Shown here: positions 45,230-55,092 of the stretch, one piece after another
How positions within the stretch are numbered: position 1 is the first letter of the stretch
Layout of the letters: each line of letters opens with the position of its first letter
Assembly: GCA_014058105.1 (NCBI GenBank)
Contig: JACGCM010002458.1
Coordinates: 1-64,000 of the forward strand
Reading direction: 5' to 3'
DNA: 64,000 nucleotides
From: Kingdonia uniflora
Lineage: Eukaryota > Streptophyta > Magnoliopsida > Ranunculales > Circaeasteraceae
Notes under the pieces: model-generated
Told to the model about the DNA's origin: nothing
The model's database searches: none
What the model saw: the letters and a program-made list of their open reading frames with translations, nothing else
Program-made: the position numbers and the translations under genes

Positions 45230-46880
45230 CAGTCAGGTGATCTTTCCCTTCAGCCATAGCTCGTTTACCATGAGCTCGCTAAACTTTGAGTACTACGGAA
45301 TCTACCCTTTTATCCTTATGGATACTGAGCTCACCAAGTACCTACTTTTGCACATCCTAATCTCCAGCAACGCAGTCGAACAGACTCGCCATATCAGAAG
45401 TAGATGAAGGCTTGGGTTATGCCAAAACAAGGAATACAGCATTAAGTAGCAGATCGAAGACAAGTTATTGGTTATTTGAAGATTGGTCAACATTGCTTAC
45501 TCGTATTATAATATCTATGGTTTAGTTCGAGCGCTGGTTCATCTGGAACCAGCATACAATTACCCTCTACCCACACAAGGTGGTCTTTCCAAGGTCTACC
45601 CATAGATTCAAAATTAAAGAATTTTGGCCTAGCTGAATCACTATACAGGTAACCACTACTTCAACCTTCAGCATATTTCCATTTATAAAACTTCATCATA
45701 TCTTCAGCTTTGAACTGCTTCGCAGTCCCTGACTTCCTTCATTTTTCATTTAGTGCCTTACATACCCTCATAATTTCATAAACATTCCCATTTAACTAGA
45801 CATGACAACACTGTAGCACATTCATAACCTCTTTCTGAAAGTAGGCCAGAGGAATTCTAAGGCCATATACGACCTGATTCAAGAAACATAAAAACCCATC
45901 ATTGGGGCCGGATTGTCCGAGGCCATTATAATATGAGAGATTAACCTCCAGACTAATCTCTTTATCCTTCTTCCACTTCTCCAAGCATGGGACTTGGAAG
46001 CATACCGCCTCCTCCCCTTTACCGGGGATATAGGCCTTGAACCAAAGACCTTGGTCCTCTACTTAACTCTCCCATTCTCCCAACAATTTCTTTTTATATT
46101 TCAAGTATTCTTTTCCTACATCCACTCCCTCTGGGTAAATGACAAAAACTTTTATCTTTCACTTTTCTATCCTCCTTCTCTATTACTGCCGTAATATTAC
46201 TAGGCCCCACAACCTCTACGATCGTTTCTATACTATTCACAGTTTCTTCTATGGTACTACAATTGTCCTCGAAAATGATGTTTTACCCAAACTCGAAGAT
46301 ACTAAAAAAAATTACTAGTGGGAATGCTAGGTTTCGAACGCATACTTGACCTACAAATGTAAAACATATTTTATCATTATCTCTACACTCCATATAGTAA
46401 CCAGAACCCTACCTTCTACCCAGTTAACACGTTTACCTTACTATTTCCCAAAACAAAAGCAACAATCAATCATTTTAATTTTCCCTCTCCTACTTCAAGC
46501 AAGCATTTTCTCTCTCAACAGTTTGCTCATATACAAAAATTCTCCAACTCCAAAACTCTCTCATATTTATTTAAAAAACCCAAAACCCTTACATTATCAG
46601 ATACACATATCAAGCAGGTTACTACACATATCAAACAAGTTACTACACATATCAAACAAGTTACTACACATATCAAACAAATATCATCCAGATTACTAAA
46701 CAAATCAAAAGGGCAGAGCTTTATATTACCAACCTGTACTTGAAGAACAACAATCTTCTGCTTTGTCCGGATGTCTTACCGAGATTGAGCGCTCCCGTTG
46801 CTTCCCTGACAGTTTTCTATTACCTGATGAAGATTTCCTTCCCAAATTATACTTAGAGCTCAAACATTTCCTCTCCTTGG
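45230..46880 (-). pseudogene. Antisense ORF of element C, N-terminal part
   Basis: The conserved domain is visible at about 45540-45985. It reads LCFLNQVVYGLRIPLAYFQK and then MNVLQCCHV; the later part has GRPWKDHLVWVEGN before CMLVPDEPALEL. Both align with the same part of P. The opening region (46740-46880) holds a basic segment near SGKQRERSISVRHPDKAED, comparable to the start of D's antisense ORF (SLRRAEDC). The stretch 46200-46740 has no coding signal and may be an intron. Stops are frequent. Confidence 0.65.
46601..46682. repeat. 21-bp tandem repeat, four units
   Basis: The unit TACTACACATATCAAACAAGT is repeated almost perfectly with a 21-base period. It lies in the presumed first intron of the C antisense ORF. 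The low divergence between units contrasts with the decayed surroundings. Confidence 0.92.
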
Positions 46881-46968
46881 AAATAAGATTTACACCACTT
46901 TTTTCTCTCTCTGAAATTGTAGATAATTTATGAGGAAGAGAGAGGCACGTTTCTATACTCTCCCTCGA

Positions 46969-46976
46969 TTTATAAA
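46969..46976 (-). promoter_or_regulatory. TATA box of the element C antisense ORF
   Basis: The minus strand reads TTTTATAAATC about 90-100 bases before the antisense coding region, followed by a CT-rich leader (CTCTCTCTTCC). It matches the position of the boxes in P and D. Confidence 0.5.
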
Positions 46977-47290
46977 ATGGTGGCTCCTTCTAACACGTGT
47001 CAGTCACCCCTACTGTCTCTACAAGGGCATATTTTTAGTAAAAAGAATCATCATAAATTTTATGATAACGTCTACCGTCATCACGTCTGTCCCTATTTTC
47101 GGCCATTAAACAATTCTACACCTCATCCTCAAACACAGTACAAACGACCAATCACCTTACTTTATATGTTACCACGATCGTATAACTTTCCTAAAATATA
47201 TAAATATTCAAATTTTGAAGATATCCATACAGTTGCTAAAATCCAGCAGCTGTCTTCCACAATATCCGTACACAAAGAGTAAGACATAAT

Positions 47291-47560
47291 ACTTTATTCT
47301 TATTCAAGCAGATCGAGAAATCACATTACTTTATTCTCTTAAAATTCCTCACCATACATTTATTTGGGCTCCAACACAGAATACTACAAATAAAATACTT
47401 TGAATGAGCTCTCATACTTTGAGCTTACCGAGCAGACCAGTTACATCTAAAGTAACATCGATGGTATGCCTCCCCACACGGTAACATCTAAAGTAACATC
47501 TTTAAACCTTGAATCTTACGGTAAAACTTTCCATAACCCAAGGTCATACCAAAGTGCAGG
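47291..47560. other. Unassigned stretch after element C
   Basis: No domain and no LTR end recognised. A short direct repeat (ACATCTAAAGTAACATC) occurs twice near 47450-47500. The lost 3' end of C may lie here. Confidence 0.4.
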
Positions 47561-48440
47561 GGTACGATGTTTTCTTCAATATCCCAATCCTCTATTGTGA
47601 GCACCATTAGAAATTTTTGCAGATCTTGAATCTCAATCAAGCAATCGACTGTGGAGAATATGAGGTAGTTCTCGCTAGCTCTTTGTTGGTGACTAATGCT
47701 TCAAACGGGTTTACCCCTTTGTTATAGTCATTATTTCCTTTGATGTGATGTACTTCAATGAGGACCTTTCTGTTTTTTTGCTTCGCGATAGTCTTGCAGT
47801 GGACTTCATCAAGTATCGTCAAAAAACACATCGACAAGGTACTTAGTGGTGCCAGTTTGGGAGAGGGTGGGTAAAATGTACTGGAGTTAAAAACCTTCGT
47901 AAAATTGATCTAATTTTTTGTCAATTGTTGCCATTATGGTTTTGATTTGTTGGGAAACAATCAGTTTCTTCAAGGCTCCTACAAGCAACATTGTAGATTA
48001 ATTTTTGAACTCTTCCAAGGAAATTAAGTGGCTTTGATACCAATTTATTGAAAGTACAATACATGGAAACAAGATCTTAGTTTGTAAGCACTAAGTAAAG
48101 CTAACAAACTAAGGTTTTTAATTGGACAACAATTAAAAACAAAAATAAGGTTTTTATTACTCAAAATCAGCCAAAGAAAATAATAACCTATGCATCCTTT
48201 AATAGATCATAAGGGACTATTAAATTAGAAACTCTACTTCTAATTAAGAATTTAACTCCTAATAAAATACATCCAACTCTAGAAAATATTAAAAGTCTCT
48301 TAAATATCCTTGTCAGATAATAAAAAACTCCAAAACTAGACATTAATTAAATTAAACATCTCCAGTAGTAAAGCTAAAGTAGTAAATAAGAAACAGAGAA
48401 CAAGTTAGGCGAGGACGCTAAATATGTCAGCCGCATCATA
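47561..48440 (-). mobile_element. 5' end of an LTR retroelement with a Met-tRNA primer site (E)
   Basis: The minus strand has TGGTATCAAAGC at 48031-48042, the classical site complementary to initiator Met-tRNA with one change. Upstream (48043-48440) is AT-rich, LTR-like sequence ending in TTTCAATAAAT. Downstream is a broken reading frame starting MLLVGALKKLIVSQQIKTIM near 47995, with a later open part at 47637-47837. The protein is not recognisable; it sits where gag should be. LTR outer edge and element end were not found. Confidence 0.55.
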
Positions 48441-49320
48441 AGATATCACCTCCTAACCAAGGGTCATTTTTCCGCCCATTTCCATTAATGTGAATGCAAC
48501 ATTTTTGAGCTCTCTCTTTTATTTAGTATTGATCTCTAACCGCGTGAGTACTTTAAATGTATGGGAGCATACCAGTTGCCTCCTTTAGTTATTTATGTTT
48601 TACCCATTTTAATACTAACAAAAGAATCGAACTATGGATTAACAAATAAATTACAAGTTAATCAAGAGAAAAATAAAATAAAATGCAAATTATAAATAGC
48701 AAACATGTTCTTCTTCAGATAGAGAAGGAATAAAGACATAGGTTTAATTATAGGAAATCAAAAGTACCTCTCGATTAACTAGAATTTTCACCATAAAAGC
48801 AAACTTAAGGGAAAACCTACTAATGGGATAGTTTTCTTATTCAAAGAAAACACTACTAATAGGCATCATGTAAACGCATATAAGCTTTTTAAAAGTGGCG
48901 GGTACAAACAATATCCACCTACTTTGACCATAACATATGTTAGATGAGCGATACCCAGAAAAAAAACAAAAAAAACTAGTGAAAGCACATTCCCTTCACC
49001 GAATAAAAACCTCTCCTTCACCGAATAAAACCTCTCATTTTCCAGAAATTCTCTTCGTAACCAAAATTTTGAGTTCTTCTCCACTCAAAAAAGAGAGAAG
49101 ATAACGTCCCTCTCTCTCGACAAATTTAACAAAGTTCAAATGCTTCATTCGTCGATACAAAAAATCCCATCTCCTATCCTCTGGCTCACTTTTTATGTAG
49201 TTATTATTAACCCATTTCATTCTTTTTAAACTTAATTAATTCCAGTGCCCACATTGATAAAATTTTAACTATTTTTTCCCTTGTTGAAGAATTTAGTAAA
49301 AAATTAGTCGTAGTTGAAAG
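48441..49320. other. Unassigned AT-rich stretch
   Basis: Two minus-strand frames (48866-49084, 49035-49220) overlap out of phase and show no known motif. A 20-bp direct duplication (CCTTCACCGAATAAAACCTC-like) lies near 48998-49036. Confidence 0.4.
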
Positions 49321-49329
49321 TGTTGGAGA

Positions 49330-49830
49330 GTATAATAGTATTGGGAGACTCACCAACAGTAAGTACCCTCATCGGTTAACTTAAGTACCTACATATGGTG
49401 AAGTGTGTCCCCACATAAGGTGAAGTAAGTCCATGTATCCACTGAAGTAAGTTCCAATACCCAATAACTTAAGTTCCTACATGCGGTGAAGTATGTCCCC
49501 ACATAATATGAAGTAAGTCCCTATATCCAATGAAGTAAGTATCCACATCCATTAACGTAATTCCCTGCATTCATCGACCGCAAATACGTATTCTTTAGCA
49601 TACTATATTTCTCTCCGCAAGTGCATACTCTTTAGCGAACCTACTATCTTTCTCCTCCAAGTACATACTTATGTTCTTTACCAATACCCACTTTTTACAT
49701 CGATCGCAAGTGCCCCCTTACCTCTGCAAATACTACTTATGTTGATCGCACAAGTACCCACCTACGTTCTCTGCAAGTGCCTACTTACATCGATTGCATG
49801 TACCTACTTGGGTTGGGAGTAGTATTCTAA
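49330..49830. repeat. Degenerate minisatellite with AAGTNCCTACAT / GGTGAAGT units
   Basis: From 49370 to 49560, short units of about 23 bases alternate: AAGTACCTACATATGGTGAA, GTGTCCCCACATAAGGTGAA, GTAAGTCCATGTATCCACTG and so on. From 49600 to 49830 a related series uses CAAGTGCCTACTTACATCGA-like units. The array is heavily diverged and assigned to no element. Confidence 0.75.
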
Positions 49831-50048
49831 GACATGAATATTGAAATTGCATAATTGTAAAACCATAAGTGCATAATTGCGGTACTGTAAGTGCCTACTA
49901 ATGGTCTTTACCCCAACTAGGTTAGTATCACAAGGATCATTATGACATGTAAGCCTAGCAGCAGTGACTATTATCAAAATGCATTAACGGCAGAAAAAAA
50001 GTAAAACTTTAGTAAATGAGATAGAAAAGGAAGCATGATAGAATTATA

Positions 50049-50327
50049 TTAGTGCAGAAAAGAAGAAAAATACTCGCAAAGGGCGAAGACGACGACCAAG
50101 AGGAAGAAACGAAAATGGCAGCAAGTTAACGAAGGTAAAAAATAAAGAAAACATTTGAGATAGATAGATTCACTGCCGGCATTAGTATTATTTGGTACCG
50201 AATGGTCTAATTCGTGGATGTGCCACTTCTTTATATATTTGGTAAGTAAATCGAGGAATTTTGGGTTTCCAAAATACATCTCACGTGGGATGGATGCTGC
50301 TTCTGGAAAGCTTGCCCGCGTTTTCAT
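50049..50327 (-). other. Unidentified 92-codon open frame
   Basis: ATG at 50327 in a clear context. The first half is polar (ASFPEAASIPREMYFGNPKF) and the second half strongly hydrophobic. No family recognised. It directly follows a LINE fragment on the same strand. It may be chance. Confidence 0.2.
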
Positions 50328-50334
50328 GCACCCC

Positions 50335-50625
50335 TACAAATAACTGCCGCGCAACGTGGAGAATGTGTATGGAGGTCATGCGCCCACATAATCACATTTA
50401 GTCCACAAAGAATATTTTCCAAATTTAAGATTCCATATAACTCTCATAACAAGTGCATCATTGAATTCCTTAAGTCTTTTAATGCCAAGACCCCTCTCAT
50501 TCTTTGGTTAACAAATGTCTTCCCAAACTACACTAGAATTAACATTTGCTTGATCAAGTCCTGACAAAAGAAACTCTCTAAAAGTTTATTCTATTATGTT
50601 AATGGGTGCATGTAAATGTAGGTAA
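50335..50625 (-). mobile_element. LINE (L1-type) fragment
   Basis: The minus strand, across one stop, reads FLSGLDQANVNSSVVWEDIC followed by PKNERGLGIKRLKEFNDALV and then WNLKFGKYSLWTKC. This is the region after RT in plant L1-type LINEs (usual form: FLWSG ... W..IC.PK..GGLG). It is distinct from the LINE at 59.7-62.4 kb, which lacks this sequence. No poly(A) end found. Confidence 0.75.
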
Positions 50626-51099
50626 GCTTTTAGAAACGACGAGTATTTAGTTATGGTGGGTATCCCATGTGAAATGTATTTCGAAAATGCGCAGTCCCAA
50701 ATTTCTCAAATTACTTACCAAGTAGATTAAAGAAGTAACATATCCCCGACTTAAACCCTCTAGTATGTAACAAGATTTCCTTATACTTTTGGATTTCCAT
50801 AAAGGAATCCTATAAAATATAACATACTAAATAAAAAATTTCTCAATCAATAAGGAAATAAAATATCAAGCCTAAATAAAACAAAATAAGAATAAATTAG
50901 CTTATAAGTATTCTCGATGTCTTTAAAATATTGACGTAGTAATTGATTTACTTATTGAAATCTTTGATTTGATTAGGTTTTAAGAGGTTATATTTAAAGA
51001 TTGAAGCTCCAAGTAGTCATATACAACTGATGATATTGATATTTTATAAACCTTTAACAATTAACATCCTAAATTGGGAAAATAAGCAACTATCTAAAG

Positions 51100-51400
51100 A
51101 ATTGATGATAGGCTCTTAAAATCTTCAGTTTGTTATCAAACCCACTATCTTCTTTGGTAAATGTTAAAGATGGATAACACTTCGTAGTTGGACTAATAGG
51201 ATACTGGATACCAAAACACAACCAACATAATCATCTGTAAACGTAGTGAAATATCGATAACTAAACATAGGTTGGATCTTATACCTGAAAAACTGTGCTC
51301 TGCATTGAACAATTCCATCCACCTTTTTAATCAATGGAGGGCCAAAGAAATGTAGAATATGACAATGAACAGTACTTTGATTCTGACTCAACCGCATGGA
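51100..51400 (-). pseudogene. Possible copia-type integrase fragment
   Basis: The minus-strand frame 51164-51397 contains FSYRYFTTFTDDYVGCVLV. It resembles the YFxTFTDDYSR box around the second catalytic Asp of copia integrases. A shifted frame continues with a YEVLSIFNIY-like stretch. Flanking motifs are absent, so this rests on one box. Confidence 0.35.
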
Positions 51401-51672
51401 ATTTAGAATATATTCAGAGAGTGTAGAAATCTTGCAGTGTATCGCACATCTTATTCTTGATACTTATTGGCAATAATTATTCTATTAAAAGGAATATCAC
51501 ACATCTTTTTCTTTGTCCTTCTTTGGTGAACATATATTTTCAAGTAATCTATCTTTTGATCGTGCAATTCCTAACTAAATGTGAGTAAGTTTGATGTTGC
51601 GCATCCCTCATAGGGTCATCTACCTACCGTGTGACCTATGTTTATTTAATGTCTTATATTTTATGTTTTAGC

Positions 51673-51950
51673 CTAAGCTCTGTTGGAGAGGTCCAACTGA
51701 GGTTATTAGTAATTTCCTACATTAAGTAGAATTCTATTTTCAATAAGAATTAGGGTTCCTAATTCTAACCCCCCTTGTGTTCTATTAAAGGTGTGGTCTA
51801 GGTTATTAGTTTTTCTGTTAATTCAGTTAAAGTAGTCTTGTTCATAACAAGGTTCAAATTAATAAAATTAGGGTTCATCACGAACCTAATTTCCGTTTAT
51901 TAAAATTGGTGTTATTCTTGATTATTGGTTTCCGCGTAATCAGGTTACAT
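51673..51950 (+). repeat. Left LTR of short element F
   Basis: Candidate start TGTTGGAGAGGTCC at 51673; end near TCAGGTTACAT at 51950. A primer site follows. The last ~225 bases recur at 52645-52870 with scattered differences. Confidence 0.7.
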
Positions 51951-52005
51951 CAAAGTGGTACCAGAGCTGTGTGAGATCTAAGTGTAGTCAGTTTTAAAAG
52001 CAGAG

Positions 52006-52640
52006 ATGCCTCGTGGAAGAACCGTGACAAAGAAACCTAATCTAGCTCAAGGTGTAGCAAGGATATCAGATAAACTTGATAAGCTTGAAGGGATTTTTGA
52101 GGCTTTGGGTAGAAGAGCCTTTTTCCCGCACCCACCCCAGCCACCTCCATTGGTTGTAACCTAAGATCTCTCTCTAGAGAGAAGCATCGCCGCGAGGAGC
52201 GACGATCTCAATAACCCGTTTGCAAGTCTTGGAGTCGAAATTGAGGCTTCTAACGCTTTGGGAATCGAAACCCAAGTCATCGCCAAAAGGCTGACCACAA
52301 CAACCACCAACCAAATACAAGGTTCTCGCAGAGAGATGACCCAATAACACCTATCGACGCCGGCTTCAGTTCTAATAGTAGTCGACAGAGAGATTACTAT
52401 GGGAGGAGGTACAACTGTTGAGAGAGGAACAAGGGAAACCCTTTCCAGAGTCCAAGGGAACGCCCAAATTGGAGCGTCAACCAGAATTGTTACCAGAATA
52501 AAAACCATAGTTGAAGGAATCTGTGAGCTCAACATGACAACAATGGCTGTTGAGAAGACATTCATAACAAACACCACGACAAACAAATTTGTTGCTACAA
52601 CATTTACTACCGCCTTCCTCGATCAAGCAACAGTGACAAT
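52006..52640 (+). pseudogene. gag-like ORF of element F
   Basis: ATG at 52006, about 40 bases after the primer site. The start reads MPRGRTVTKKPNLAQGVARI and then DKLDKLEGIFEALGRRAFF, a charged helix followed by a proline-rich stretch. It stops near 52160. Later frames (52180-52640) are rich in Arg and Thr. This resembles the N-terminal part of plant gypsy gag, but no capsid or zinc-knuckle motif is kept. Confidence 0.5.
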
Positions 52641-52644
52641 AGAT

Positions 52645-52870
52645 GGCGCTAGAATTAGAATAAGTGTTCCTAATTCTAACCCCCCTCGTGTTCTATAAAA
52701 GGGGTGGTCTAGGTTATTAGTTTTTCAGTTAATGTAGTTAATTCAGTTAAAGTAGTCTCGTTCAGAACAAGGTTTTAATTACTAAAATAAGGGTTCCTCA
52801 CGAACCTAATTTTCGTTTATTAAAACTAGTGTTATTCTTTAATATTAGCTTCCGCGTAATCAGTTTACAT
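52645..52870 (+). repeat. Right LTR of element F (5'-truncated)
   Basis: Shares with the left LTR GTTCCTAATTCTAACCCCCC, GGTGGTCTAGGTTATTAGTT and TTCCGCGTAATCAG. It has an extra copy of the TTAATTCAGTTAAAGTAG-type segment. Confidence 0.8.
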
Positions 52871-53243
52871 CAAAGTTATTTATCATTTTTTTAAAATAGA
52901 GGGTTACATCACCTGTTAAGATAAAGTAGATAACTGCATTCATAAAAGAAGCAGGAGTTCAAAAATCAAAATAGGTCGAAAACCTACTTACATATAAGAA
53001 TATACTTCTTATGCAGCCAAAATGAGTAAGGTCCACAACCTAAAACATCAATTATGAAAAAAATAAATAGAAAAAATAGTGAATGAGAATCTATTTATAA
53101 TAAGAAAAAAATAACCCAACAGATTCAGGGGTATTAGTTTAAATATTTACACATACAGAAGACAATGAGGTAAATACAATTAACACCATAGTACCATATT
53201 GTAATGGATTTCTCTTATCAAAATAGTGTTTTCTTTTCTTGAT
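52871..53243. other. No feature recognised
   Basis: AT-rich sequence between element F and the exon-like chain; no coding or repeat signal seen. Confidence 0.4.
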
Positions 53244-54357
53244 TTTCAGGTAGAGGAATTTAGTAGTACACCTCTAAAGTCAACCACACCTTAACTTCAT
53301 AATTACGAGCAACAAATGGTAATATATATTTATAAATGTTTTTCATAAATTATTAATATATTGTGTACTAACTATATATAAATACAGGCAAATGGAGCTG
53401 AACAATTCCAATAGATAAGTGATCCAGAGGATGACAGGCTTCTGACATTTACAAGATCAGTTAAAAAAAAATTCCAAAAAAAAATTAGAGCAGCTACAAG
53501 CGAAAGACAAGAAAGTGAAGAAACCAATGAATATGAACCAGATCATGCAGACATAAATAAAAACCAAGAAGGAGATGTGAACGAAAGGGAAGAAGATGAT
53601 GAAAAAAATTAAAAGATGGCCAATGTCCAGACTGGAGAGGATCCAATAGAACCACATATGCGGAACAATTTAGACATTGAGAAAATCTACAATAAAATCA
53701 GAGCAGCACATTAATCATTTAGAAAAATTTGGGGTAAGAGTTTTATTTTACAATTTCCCTAATTTTATAATATTATATTTTATATTTCAATAAGATAAAT
53801 TAGTTAATTCATTCTTCTAATAATGAGCAATAACTTTTTAATATTTTTAGAATTATCCATTAAGTTATGTCCACTAGCATTTGGCGCCTTGTTTATATGT
53901 ATTATATTTCGTAATTTGCTTCCTTATATGTTTCAAATCCTGCTAATTTGAATCATCATCTAGTGCAACAACACATGGCACCTAGATATGATGAATGTTC
54001 TAATATGAAATATGTTTAGATGTAGCCATTCCTCTTCTTAATGGAAAAGTTTATTTCTTTGCCAAATAATTTTAAAAGAAACAGTAAAGTTTTGTTACAC
54101 TCATAATTGGGCTTTGTGTAAAGGATTGTTGAATTTTGCCAACTTTGGCTATAAAGTTTATTTTTCCAATTCAGTATTCATATTGAAATCAATGTGGAAA
54201 TATTCATAATTTATCATCTTTGGTATATTTTGTGCATTTTAAGGAAGAGGCAGCTGCTACTATTAAGGCTGCAAGAAAGGCATGGTAGAAAAAGATTGTC
54301 TCAGACAGTGATTATACGGAGTTTAATAACATCCCAAAGTGGCTAGGAGTATCATAG
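53244..54357 (+). pseudogene. Chain of exon-like blocks from an unidentified host gene, with stops
   Basis: Three blocks are bounded by plausible plant splice sites: about 53250-53316 (after GATTTTCAG, before GTAATA), 53390-53733 (after AAATACAG, before GTAAGAG) and 54244-54357 (after TTTTAAG). Joined, they read one frame except for five stops. The protein is Glu/Lys-rich (SVKKKFQKKIRAATSERQES, KNQEGDVNEREEDDEKN). It ends with two Ala/Lys helical segments (KIYNKIRAAH and EEAAATIKAARKAW) and SDYTEFNNIPKWLGVS. At least three stops stand where CAA or CAG would fit. The family is not recognised. Confidence 0.45.
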
Positions 54358-54665
54358 TATTTTCACGAATTTTAAATTTTTCTTAGTTTTGAGTATGACA
54401 ATTTTTCTTAGTTTTGAGTATTTTTAACTTCCCTCATCCGTTTTTCATTTTATGCTGTGAACATGTTATTTTATTTGCTAGATGATATTTTGTATTACAT
54501 AGTTGTAATCAGATTGTTTGGAATGACTCACACTGTGAACATCGTTTTTTATTTGTTAGATGTTTGTCCTTACATTGATTATTTGTTTGCTTTGTTGAGT
54601 AAATTGTTTTTATCTTTGGCGACCCTCACTATCTGTTACCCTGCAACATTTTTTCCCCTTTTATA

Positions 54666-55092
54666 GGAAACCTCACTTCCTCTCTACAATCTGCAATACC
54701 TATCGCATACTTTGGAACTTGCCTGGTATGTTCTCTTATAACGTTAATTGGGAAAGATGGGATAGTTGTTACAGCGGATATGATCGGTAAGGAGATTTAC
54801 ACCACCTACAGGCAAATTATTTTCATTAGAATCAGAGAGCCTTATTACAATTCCAGGGTCACCAAAGTTAAGGGCTTGCGATGTTAACTTTGGATGAGGG
54901 AAGCCAAAAAAAGTTAAGAATAAAGACAGTTACCTAACTTTGAATGAATGTAGTGATAATGCAGACAAAGATCTAGAGATTTCAGTTACTTCGAAGAAGC
55001 TTGAAATGGACGCTTTTGCTTCTATTTCCCACAATACTCATAATAGTCTTCTCAATGCCGCTTCTTTTATTCCCCTCCTATCCATATATTAA
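54666..55092 (+). pseudogene. BAHD acyltransferase pseudogene, C-terminal part
   Basis: The plus strand reads SAIPIAYFGTCLVCSLITLI and then GKDGIVVTADMIGKEIYTT. After a frameshift near 54805 it reads SLITIPGSPKLRACDVNFG, a stop, GKPKKVK, and near the end SKKLEMDAFASI. These are the landmarks of the second half of BAHD acyltransferases: the YFGNC-type segment, SP.L..YDVDFGWGKP, and EMDAFA near the C-terminus. The conserved Trp of DFGWG is TGA. The N-terminal half with HxxxD is absent upstream. In the family these enzymes move acyl groups from CoA to plant metabolites; this copy is dead. Confidence 0.88.

Larger units (their letters stand above)
23680..47290 (+). mobile_element. Tat-lineage Ty3/gypsy element C, split by element D
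   Basis: The plus strand reads LTR, primer site, gag, RT, RNase H, second RNase H, integrase, a 43-bp repeat array and an antisense ORF that runs on both sides of inserted element D. Protease is missing. Removing D (32453-44249) brings the two parts of the antisense ORF together in the same order as in P. No 3' LTR matching 23680-24256 was found before 47560, so the right end is uncertain. Confidence 0.75.
51673..52870 (+). mobile_element. Short two-LTR retroelement F with gag-like interior only
   Basis: Two related LTRs enclose about 690 bases. The interior begins with a Met-tRNA primer site (TGGTACCAGAGC, 51956-51967) and carries a broken gag-like ORF; there is no room for protease, RT or integrase. 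The second LTR lacks its first ~50 bases. This is a deletion derivative or a small non-autonomous element. Confidence 0.75.

Noticed and set aside
48866..49220. Two overlapping minus-strand frames resembling a small protein
   Set aside because: They overlap out of phase, show no motif and lie in AT-rich sequence near an LTR.
52161..52586. 141-codon minus-strand hydrophobic frame
   Set aside because: Antisense to the gag-like ORF of element F; the sequence is Val/Leu-rich as expected from an Arg/Thr-rich sense strand.
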